The notes beneath the pieces are model-generated. The model was given only the letters and a program-made list of their open reading frames with translations. It did not search any database and was not told where the DNA came from. Shown piece after piece: positions 1 through 5,919 of a DNA stretch of 7,169 nucleotides; the first letter of the stretch is position 1, and every line of letters starts with the position of its first letter. A program made the position numbers and the translations under genes. The stretch comes from Halieaceae bacterium UBA6060. Its GTDB lineage: Bacteria; Pseudomonadota; Gammaproteobacteria; Pseudomonadales; Halieaceae. The DNA is taken from positions 1 through 7,169 of the forward strand of contig DIYG01000107.1 of the NCBI GenBank assembly GCA_002428935.1. The letters are read 5' to 3'.

Positions 1-1064
1 TAGCCGGGATCCCGGTCACCATACACCCGGGCGCGGAGGGACTTCTCACGATCCTCAGGATGCTCGGCGTGGAAGAACAGCTCAAAGCAGCCGTTTTCTC
101 GGGCCTGGCGATCCGGGCCTTCGCCGGGCCCGGGAAGGGCCCGTTGCGCGATTCGCCGTCCAATGCCGGTGCTAACACCGAGCATCCCCGCGCCCATGGC
201 GAGGCTGATGGAGATAGCCTGGGCGCGATTGCTGCAGAGCAAGCTCTCGTCGTAGTTGAAATCTTGGCCCCAGGGGAAACCGAGTACGGCATTGCTTCGC
301 CGGACGATCCGTTCGTTGATCAACGCCATGACGAAGGGGGTGGTCCACTGCTCGAAGCAAGGATCAAAGACCGGTCCATGCTGATCCTTAACCGCCGGGC
401 CCGCTTCGCAGTCTCCGGGATAGAGGAGATACTTGTTCCGCAAGCGCTTGCGCAGTTGGCGGTCTCGGCTGGCTTCTTCAACGACTCCCAGAAGACTGGC
501 GACGGTACCACCGCTGGCCCCGCCGCGGGTTTTGCCGACCCGCCCGCGAACTCGCGTGGCGGTCGTTCCCCAGCGCTCCTCCATGGCTTGCTGAACAAAC
601 CAGGTACCGAGATCTGAGGGAATGGAATCAAAGCCGCAACTGTGGACGATGCGCGCGCCGCTATCGGCTGCTCGATCCTGGTGTTGGGCGATCATGTCAG
701 CGATCCAGTGTACTTCTCCGGTGAGGTCGCAGTAGTCGGTCCCCGCGGTGGCGCAGGCAGCCACGAGCTCGCTGCCATACCGCGCGTAAGGACCTACGGT
801 GGTGCAGATCACGCGACTTTGCTGTGCCAAGCATGACAGGCTTTGCGCATCCCTGCTGTCGGCCTCAAGCAGGTCCAGGGGCGACTCCGGCTTGTGTCCC
901 TGCAAGCTCTGCCGGACAGCTTCCAGTTTCTCCACACTGCGACCCGCCAGGGCCCAACGCAGGTCTTGATTTACACCGTAGTGTTCAATGAGGTGCTCGG
1001 CGACAAGTTGACCGGTGAAACCGGTAGCGCCGTACAAGATCAGGTCGTAAGGTCTTTCGGCCAT
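1..1064 (-). CDS. Saccharopine dehydrogenase-like NAD(P)-binding oxidoreductase (trans-acting enoyl reductase family), C-terminus cut by window edge
   Basis: The ATG at 1064 opens a frame that stays open to base 1: 354 full codons with no stop, so the gene is truncated by the window. Family members usually have about 390-420 residues, so perhaps 40-60 are missing. The N-terminus has a Rossmann nucleotide-binding signature (YGATGFTG, residues 11-18), then AGRS at 40-43 and TTVGPYARYG at 88-97. The family hallmark HSCGFDSIPSDLG lies at 141-153, a GGASGGT turn at 181-187, and the last visible residues are GDRDPG, typical of the final domain. Relatives include eukaryotic SCCPDH-like proteins and the mycobacterial trans-acting enoyl reductase. 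Most bacterial members have no proven substrate; a lipid or polyketide-type substrate is inference. The gene starts 16 bp after the stop of the POT transporter, with a weak ribosome site (AGGCG, 7 nt before ATG), which suggests co-transcription. Family assignment is firm; the reaction is unknown. Confidence 0.88.
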   Translation of the reverse strand, partial: MAERPYDLILYGATGFTGQLVAEHLIEHYGVNQDLRWALAGRSVEKLEAVRQSLQGHKPESPLDLLEADSRDAQSLSCLAQQSRVICTTVGPYARYGSELVAACATAGTDYCDLTGEVHWIADMIAQHQDRAADSGARIVHSCGFDSIPSDLGTWFVQQAMEERWGTTATRVRGRVGKTRGGASGGTVASLLGVVEEASRDRQLRKRLRNKYLLYPGDCEAGPAVKDQHGPVFDPCFEQWTTPFVMALINERIVRRSNAVLGFPWGQDFNYDESLLCSNRAQAISISLAMGAGMLGVSTGIGRRIAQRALPGPGEGPDRQARENGCFELFFHAEHPEDREKSLRARVYGDRDPG

Positions 1065-1080
1065 GGTCGGGCGCCTGCGT

Positions 1081-2634
1081 TCAGTGAATTCCGTGCATCA
1101 TGCGACGCAGGAGAGGCGACAGCAACAGCATCACCGCAGCTACGCCGAGACCGGTCCAAAGGAGATTGGTGAACAGCTCCGTATAGGTGCCGAGGGCAGC
1201 CGCCGTGTCGGTGACGGCGCCGGCAGAAGTTTCCACAGCGGCCAGTTTGGAAAGCTGCGCAGCGACAAATTCGGAATACGCCGTGGCCAAAAACCAGGAC
1301 CCCATCATCACGCCAACGACGCTGGGCACGGCGAGTTTGGTCACCGCGGATAGCCCCACGGGGGACAAACACAGTTCTCCACAGGTGTGCAGCAGGTAGG
1401 CGAGGACCATCCAGTACCCGGATACGAGACCCGCCTGGTCAGGATAGTTTGCGCCGATCACCAGGGCGCCAAAACCCAGACCGGCCTGCGCGATGCCCAG
1501 GGAGAACTTCACCGGTGTCGAGGGCTCGAGCCCCCGTGCACCCAGCACAGTCCACAGCCAGGCGAAGAGCGGTGCGAGGGTAAAGATAAACATCGCGTTG
1601 AGAGCACCGTACTGGGATGCGGTGAGTTCCAGGCCAAACACTTCGCGATCCATAACCCGGTCCGCAAACAGGGTCATGGAGGCGGCGGTTTGTTCAAACA
1701 GGGCCCAGAACACCACGGTGCTGATCGTTAGCACCATGAGCACAATCATACGGTGACGCTCTACGGCGTTGCATTGGGTGGTGATAAACCAGGTCAAACC
1801 CCCAAGGACCACGAGAGAGAGGCTATTGAGCAGAAATCCGACGGCAGCGTGAAACTGCAGCATCTGCCAGACCACGGCGACGGAGGCGAGGGCCCCAAGA
1901 TAGATGCTTTTCTCGATGCTGAGACCGACAGGGCCTGGGGAGGCCAACAGCGCGGGATCCGGCGGTTCGGCCAAACCCTGAAGATGTCGCTGACCGTAGA
2001 TAAAAGTGACAAGGCCCAGGAGCATGCCGATGCCGGCGGCGCCGAAACCGTAACCCCAGCCGTAGGTTTCCCCCAGGTAGCCGCAGAGAATGGTGGCTGT
2101 GAAAGAACCTATATTGATGCCCATATAGAAAATGGTGAAACCGGAATCTCGACGCGGGTCGTCCTGGCGATAGAGACGACCGACGATGGTTGAGATATTG
2201 GGTTTGAGAAAGCCAACGCCGATCACGATAAGCGCCAGAGAGGCGTAAAACACCTGCAGAGCAGAAGTGTCGCGTTCAATGACATCACCCACGAGACGCG
2301 CCTGTTCACCCTCTACGGCCATCCCCAGGTGGCCCGCAACGAGGAGGAGACCGCCGAGGATGACGGACTTGCGCATACCCAGATAGCGGTCCGCGATAAG
2401 GCCGCCGATCACCGGCATGGCATAGACCAGGGCCGCATAGCTGCCCAGGACCTCAAGGCCAGCCTCATCGGTGAACAGGTGATACTTGGTGAGATACAGC
2501 AGCAATAGATACTTCATGCCGTAGAAAGAGAAGCGCTCCCACATTTCCGTGGCGAAGCAGATGAGCAACCCCCGGGGGTGGCCGAAGAAGCCACGATCTG
2601 TGGGGATGACGTCGTCGAGGGTAGTAGCGGTCAC
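1081..2634 (-). CDS. Proton-dependent oligopeptide transporter (POT/PTR2 family, DtpA-like), inner-membrane MFS symporter
   Basis: This 517-residue protein probably imports di- and tripeptides with protons across the inner membrane. The proton-coupling motif ExxERF is at residues 30-35 (EMWERFSFYG). GGLIADRYLGMRKS (77-90) is the MFS loop 2-3 motif, and K144 in GFLKPNIS is the conserved TM4 lysine. The PTR2 signature FYMGINIGS is at 169-177, FWALFEQ at 309-315, and HTCGELCLSPVGLS at 416-429, with E420 matching the conserved TM10 glutamate. Hydrophobic segments cover nearly the whole length, as expected for the family's 12 core helices plus two extra. The start is GTG at 2634, preceded by AAGGA at a 6-nt spacing; no nearby ATG fits better. 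The gene lies 43 bp after dusC and 16 bp before the oxidoreductase, all on the same strand, with no hairpin terminator between. No key residue is missing. Exact substrate range cannot be read from sequence; some POT members carry other solutes. Confidence 0.93.
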   Translation of the reverse strand: MTATTLDDVIPTDRGFFGHPRGLLICFATEMWERFSFYGMKYLLLLYLTKYHLFTDEAGLEVLGSYAALVYAMPVIGGLIADRYLGMRKSVILGGLLLVAGHLGMAVEGEQARLVGDVIERDTSALQVFYASLALIVIGVGFLKPNISTIVGRLYRQDDPRRDSGFTIFYMGINIGSFTATILCGYLGETYGWGYGFGAAGIGMLLGLVTFIYGQRHLQGLAEPPDPALLASPGPVGLSIEKSIYLGALASVAVVWQMLQFHAAVGFLLNSLSLVVLGGLTWFITTQCNAVERHRMIVLMVLTISTVVFWALFEQTAASMTLFADRVMDREVFGLELTASQYGALNAMFIFTLAPLFAWLWTVLGARGLEPSTPVKFSLGIAQAGLGFGALVIGANYPDQAGLVSGYWMVLAYLLHTCGELCLSPVGLSAVTKLAVPSVVGVMMGSWFLATAYSEFVAAQLSKLAAVETSAGAVTDTAAALGTYTELFTNLLWTGLGVAAVMLLLSPLLRRMMHGIH

Positions 2635-2640
2635 GTTAAT

Positions 2641-2645
2641 TCCTT
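2641..2645 (-). promoter_or_regulatory. Ribosome binding site deciding the GTG start of the POT transporter
   Basis: On the minus strand AAGGA stands 6 nt before GTG at 2634 (AAGGAATTAACGTG). This good Shine-Dalgarno match, and the lack of an in-frame ATG before the ExxERF helix, fix the start as GTG. Confidence 0.75.
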
Positions 2646-2677
2646 GTCGTTATTGGTGCCGTGCGTCGGTACGTTGC

Positions 2678-3664
2678 TCAGGCCGCGAGCCTATGAGGTG
2701 TGTCGGAGGTCTGCAGCACCGTACGCAGCGTCTCGGCATCGCGGAGTCGCTTGATGCGGGTAAACAGCTCCGCCGCCTGAGGATAGTAATAGCGCAGATA
2801 CCCCAACCACTGTTTTATGGGGTTGGTGGCATAGCGGGGATCGTAGTGGTTGAGGGTTATATCGAGATAAGTCAGCAGTAGCTTGCGAATCTCTTCAAAG
2901 TCCAGGGCCGGGCGATGCTCTCCGAGGTCGGCTGCGCGCAAGAGTCGTGGCAGGTCCGGCCTACAAAGGACGCCCCGGCCAAGCATGAGATCCTCCGTGC
3001 CGCTCTCGCCGCGCGCCCGGTGCGCATCTTCCACGGACCAGATTTCGCCATTGGCGATCAAGGGCAGGTTGCAGTGCTGTCGAGCGCGGTCGATCTCCTC
3101 CCAATAGGCTGGGGGGCGGTAACCGTCGTTACGGGTGCGGGCGTGAACAACCAGTTCACTGGCACCGGCCGCTTCGACGCCGGCAACTATCTCTAGAAAC
3201 TGGCTGCGATCTTCAAAGCCAAGACGGATCTTTACGCTCAGGGGCACCGATTCCGGTACCGCCCGGCGGGTGGCTGCGACAATGGCGTGGACTCGCTCCG
3301 GCTCGCGCAAAATAACCGAGCCACCATCAGATCTATTGACGGTTTTCGCTGGACAGCCAAAATTCAGGTCGATACCTGGTGCCCCCAGTTCGGCGCCGCG
3401 CGCCGCATTCTCGGCGACCAACTGCGGATGCCCGCCGAGTAACTGTAAATAAACCGGTACACCGGCGGCGGTTTGACCGCCGGTGGCGAGTTCCGGGCAG
3501 ATACGATGGAAAACTCGCGGTGGGAGGAGTTCCTGGGATACCCGTAGAAACTCCGTCACGCAGCGATCGACACCCCCCAAACGCGTGAGAAGGTCGCGCA
3601 TGGTGTGATCGATAACGCCCTCCATGGGCGCGAGCAGTATCCGGGCTTGGGTCTTGGCAGTCAC
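2678..3664 (-). CDS. dusC: tRNA-dihydrouridine(16) synthase, DusC type
   Basis: This FMN- and NADPH-dependent enzyme reduces uridine to dihydrouridine in the D-loop of tRNA; the E. coli DusC target is U16. With the GTG start at 3664 it is 328 residues, against about 315 in E. coli. LLAPMEGVID (10-19) is the FMN-binding N-terminal strand. VTEFLRVS (36-43) and FHRICPEL (52-59) are DusC-like. Catalytic Cys104 sits in DLNFGCPAKT. K145 in SVKIRLGF, HARTR at 174-178, NGEI at 205-208 and GRG at 229-231 complete the TIM-barrel FMN/phosphate site. NPIKQWLGYLRYYYP is the C-terminal helical tRNA-recognition domain. Start choice is uncertain: an in-frame ATG at 3760 would add 32 unusual residues and overlap the oadG start and promoter, and another GTG lies at 3685. 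The 3664 start gives only about six residues more than E. coli, but has no clear ribosome site. It heads the leftward gene set. Confidence 0.93.
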   Translation of the reverse strand: MTAKTQARILLAPMEGVIDHTMRDLLTRLGGVDRCVTEFLRVSQELLPPRVFHRICPELATGGQTAAGVPVYLQLLGGHPQLVAENAARGAELGAPGIDLNFGCPAKTVNRSDGGSVILREPERVHAIVAATRRAVPESVPLSVKIRLGFEDRSQFLEIVAGVEAAGASELVVHARTRNDGYRPPAYWEEIDRARQHCNLPLIANGEIWSVEDAHRARGESGTEDLMLGRGVLCRPDLPRLLRAADLGEHRPALDFEEIRKLLLTYLDITLNHYDPRYATNPIKQWLGYLRYYYPQAAELFTRIKRLRDAETLRTVLQTSDTPHRLAA

Positions 3665-3672
3665 TGCGTCGG

Positions 3673-3700
3673 AGTATACGCGCACTTGTTGAGGTGCACA
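3673..3700 (-). promoter_or_regulatory. Candidate leftward promoter for dusC and downstream genes
   Basis: On the minus strand a TATACT -10 box (3673-3678, 5 of 6 consensus) lies 16 bp after a poor -35 (TGTGCA, 3695-3700, 3 of 6). The -10 is only 8 nt before the GTG at 3664, so transcription would begin almost at the start codon and leave essentially no leader. The -10 box is seen; promoter function is inference. Confidence 0.4.
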
Positions 3701-3706
3701 GCCGTC

Positions 3707-3735
3707 GTGACCCTGGGCGGGGGCTGCTTTATCAT
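3707..3735 (+). promoter_or_regulatory. Candidate sigma-70 promoter for the oadGAB operon
   Basis: GTGACC (3707-3712, 4 of 6 match to TTGACA) and TATCAT (3730-3735, 5 of 6 match to TATAAT) are separated by exactly 17 bp. A start near 3742 would give a leader of about 17 nt carrying the oadG ribosome site. It is the only good pair found between dusC and oadG on this strand. No operator-like inverted repeat is evident. Confidence 0.5.
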
Positions 3736-3745
3736 GGTTCGTCAA

Positions 3746-3751
3746 AGGGGG
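3746..3751 (+). promoter_or_regulatory. Ribosome binding site deciding the oadG start
   Basis: AGGGGG lies 7 nt before the ATG at 3759. An in-frame ATG at 3753 is only 1 nt after it, too close for initiation, so 3759 is the better start. Confidence 0.7.
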
Positions 3752-3758
3752 AATGGTC

Positions 3759-4046
3759 ATGACACCAGCGCTTGCGGCGCAGGGCTTTGCGTTGATGGTC
3801 TACGGCATGGGCACGGTCATCGTGTTCCTGGCGGTCCTGGTCTTCGCGGTGCGCCTTATGTCCTGGGTAGTCCATCGATGGTTCGCCGAGCCCGTGCTGG
3901 CCTCGGCCGTTGATGTTGCCGGGGCCGCCTCGGGTTCGCGAACGGATCCGGCGTCGGCGCAGTCCTCCAGCATCGATCCAGAAATTCTCGCGGTGATCGC
4001 GGCCGCCGTACACGCACACCGACAATCGGGCTCCTCGAACTCCTAG
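3759..4046 (+). CDS. oadG: Oxaloacetate decarboxylase gamma subunit (OadG), membrane anchor
   Basis: This 95-residue small subunit of the Na+-extruding oxaloacetate decarboxylase holds OadA and OadB together and speeds carboxyl transfer. A single N-terminal transmembrane helix spans about residues 11-32, with the typical YGMGTVIVFLAVLV pattern, followed by a basic cytoplasmic flank (HR at 39-40). A flexible Ala/Ser-rich linker follows (about 45-70). The C-terminus ends in a short helix with PEILAVIAAAVHAHR (74-88). This AAVHxxR-like tail is conserved in the family and binds the association region of OadA; its histidines may help bind metal. The start at 3759 is chosen from Shine-Dalgarno spacing; an upstream ATG at 3753 would add two residues. 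It is first in the oadGAB order usual in gammaproteobacteria, 25 bp ahead of oadA. The small size and low overall conservation are normal for OadG; the neighbours make the call secure. Confidence 0.9.
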   Translation: MTPALAAQGFALMVYGMGTVIVFLAVLVFAVRLMSWVVHRWFAEPVLASAVDVAGAASGSRTDPASAQSSSIDPEILAVIAAAVHAHRQSGSSNS

Positions 4047-4058
4047 AGCCGTAACCCA

Positions 4059-4067
4059 AGGGAAGGA
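4059..4067 (+). promoter_or_regulatory. Ribosome binding site of oadA (doubled Shine-Dalgarno)
   Basis: AGGGAAGGA holds two overlapping purine-rich anti-16S matches: AGGGA ends 8 nt and AAGGA ends 4 nt before the ATG at 4072. This is the strongest translation signal of the operon, while oadB has almost none. Confidence 0.7.
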
Positions 4068-4071
4068 AAGC

Positions 4072-5919
4072 ATGACTCAATCTGCTGGCAAGCTAGGCAT
4101 TACCGACGTGATCTTGCGCGATGCCCATCAGTCGTTGTTCGCCACGCGCATGCGCATTGAGGACATGTTGCCTATTGCCGCGGAACTCGACACCGTGGGC
4201 TTCTGGTCCCTGGAGTCCTGGGGTGGTGCCACCTTCGACGCCTGCATCCGTTTTCTCGGTGAGGACCCCTGGGAGCGCATTCGCGAGCTGAAAAAGGCCA
4301 TGCCCAATACCCGTCAGCAGATGTTGCTGCGGGGGCAGAATCTCCTGGGCTATCGCCACTATGCCGATGATGTGGTGGAGAAATTTGTCGAGCGCGCCGC
4401 CCTCAATGGTGTCGATGTGTTCCGGGTTTTTGATGCCATGAATGACATGCGCAATATCGAAGTAGCGCTCCATGCGGTGAAGGCCGTCGGCAAACACGCC
4501 CAGGGCACCATCGCCTATACCCTGAGCCCCGTTCACCATATCGATGGCTGGGTGGACCAGGGCAAGCGCATTGAGGACATGGGGGCGGATTCCATCGCCA
4601 TAAAAGATATGGCCGGACTGTTGCGACCCTATGTGGGCTACGAACTCGTGACGCGGCTAAAGGAATCCTGTGCCATTCCCATTCATATGCAGTGTCATGC
4701 CACAACGGGCCTGTCCACCGCCACCAACCTGAAATGTATCGAAGCGGGTATCGACAATATCGATACGGCCATATCCAGCATGAGCATGACCTACGGTCAC
4801 TCGCCGACGGAAGCCCTCGTGGCGATGCTCGAGGGAACCGAGCGGGACACGGGGCTGGATCTGGTGCAACTGGAAAAGATCGCCGGCTATTTCCGAACCA
4901 TCCGCAAGAAGTACGCGAAGTTCGAGGGGTCTCTGCGCGGTACCGATTCACGAATCCTCGTCGCCCAGGTGCCCGGTGGCATGTTGACGAACATGGAAAA
5001 CCAACTGCGAGAGCAGAACGCCGCTGATCGTCTCGATGAGGTTCTGGAGGAGATTCCCGCCGTTCGCGAAGACCTGGGCTACATTCCCCTGGTCACACCC
5101 ACATCACAAATCGTCGGTACGCAGGCGGTCTTGAACGTGCTGACGGGAGAGCGTTACAAGTCCATCTCTCGGGAAACAGCGGGAGTGCTTAAGGGCGAGT
5201 ACGGTGCCACACCGGCACCGGTAAACGATGCCTTGGCGCAGCGGGTGCTGGAGGGTGGAGAGGCGATTACCTGTCGTCCCGCCGATTTGCTCAGTCCCGA
5301 GTTAGCTGCCCTGGAAGGGGAGCTCGACGCCCTGGCCAAGGAAAAAGGCATCAGTCTCGCCGCCGGAGATCATCAGATCGATGATGTGCTTACTTACGCC
5401 CTGTTTCCCCAGGTGGGTTTGAAGTTTCTCCAGCAGCGGGGGAATCCCGATGCCTTCGAATTGCACCCGGATCGAGAAGCCGCGCAGGCAGCGAAACCAG
5501 TAGAGGCAGCCCCTGAAGCGAAGACTCATGGGGCGACCGTGCCGGCCGCTGGCGCGGGACAAGGCGGTGTGTACACGGTGACCGTTGAGGGTCGCAGCTA
5601 TCGGGTTGAGGTAGCCGAGGGGGGTGACGTGCAAGCTGTCGCCGCTCCCATATCTGCGCCCATTCCTGCTCCGGCGCCGCCGGCCGCGCCTGCGAGCCCC
5701 GGGGAACCGGTGCCCGCACCCCTGGCCGGCAATATTGTCAGCGTTGCCGTTAATCCCGGCGACACGGTGGACGCAGGCGCGGTGGTGGTCATTCTCGAAG
5801 CCATGAAAATGGAAACGGAAGTACGGGCACCGAAAGCGGGTCAGGTCGTCAGTGTCGCCGTTAGTGCTGGCGACGCCGTGGCGGTTGGTGACGAGCTTCT
5901 AGCGCTGAGCGATCGTTAA
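4072..5919 (+). CDS. oadA: Oxaloacetate decarboxylase alpha subunit (OadA): carboxyltransferase plus biotin carrier
   Basis: This 615-residue cytoplasmic subunit moves the carboxylate of oxaloacetate to its biotin, releasing pyruvate. The HMGL-like TIM-barrel carboxyltransferase domain covers about residues 9-270. LRDAHQS at 15-21 contains metal ligand D17. LLRGQNLLGY (85-94) is a substrate-site motif, and K178 in IKDMAGLL is the lysine that forms a carbamate in this enzyme class. The metal site reads IHMQCHATTG (204-213): H209 is present, but position 207 is Gln where His is expected. The PycB-type conserved/association region is about 285-465. A Pro/Ala-rich linker (about 522-550) leads to a biotinyl domain (about 548-613) with EAMKMETE and biotinyl-Lys at K579. 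Length is about the family norm of 600. Stand-alone PycB is an alternative for such proteins, but flanking oadG and oadB settle it as OadA. Its TAA stop overlaps the oadB ATG by one base. Confidence 0.96.
   Translation: MTQSAGKLGITDVILRDAHQSLFATRMRIEDMLPIAAELDTVGFWSLESWGGATFDACIRFLGEDPWERIRELKKAMPNTRQQMLLRGQNLLGYRHYADDVVEKFVERAALNGVDVFRVFDAMNDMRNIEVALHAVKAVGKHAQGTIAYTLSPVHHIDGWVDQGKRIEDMGADSIAIKDMAGLLRPYVGYELVTRLKESCAIPIHMQCHATTGLSTATNLKCIEAGIDNIDTAISSMSMTYGHSPTEALVAMLEGTERDTGLDLVQLEKIAGYFRTIRKKYAKFEGSLRGTDSRILVAQVPGGMLTNMENQLREQNAADRLDEVLEEIPAVREDLGYIPLVTPTSQIVGTQAVLNVLTGERYKSISRETAGVLKGEYGATPAPVNDALAQRVLEGGEAITCRPADLLSPELAALEGELDALAKEKGISLAAGDHQIDDVLTYALFPQVGLKFLQQRGNPDAFELHPDREAAQAAKPVEAAPEAKTHGATVPAAGAGQGGVYTVTVEGRSYRVEVAEGGDVQAVAAPISAPIPAPAPPAAPASPGEPVPAPLAGNIVSVAVNPGDTVDAGAVVVILEAMKMETEVRAPKAGQVVSVAVSAGDAVAVGDELLALSDR

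Noticed and set aside
98..143. Cluster of CGGGCC repeats and GC palindromes
   Set aside because: On the minus strand it encodes the ordinary family segment around LPGPGEGPDRQAR. The repeats come from Gly/Pro codons and have no regular spacing.
60..617. Plus-strand open frame of 185 codons opposite the oxidoreductase gene
   Set aside because: The minus-strand frame shows clear family motifs throughout this stretch. The plus frame has no recognisable domain and looks like a high-GC shadow.
1012..1026. ACCGGT repeated twice with 3 bp between
   Set aside because: It encodes the repeated Thr-Gly of the Rossmann motif (ATGFTG) and is explained by coding constraint.
1753..2193. Plus-strand open frame of 146 codons opposite the POT transporter
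   Set aside because: It is low-complexity, charged and Gly-rich, lies entirely antisense to a well-conserved transporter, and resembles no family; shadow of codon bias.
2635..2677. Possible terminator or hairpin between dusC and the POT gene
   Set aside because: Only a 3-bp CCG/CGG stem is present, with no T-run, so it cannot be supported as a terminator.
3740..3745. TTGACG on the minus strand as a -35 box for dusC
   Set aside because: At 16-18 bp spacing the expected -10 position is G/C only, so no promoter pair forms.
4093..4539. Minus-strand open frame of 148 codons opposite oadA
   Set aside because: It overlaps the most conserved part of the carboxyltransferase domain; its His/Gly-rich translation mirrors the sense codons.
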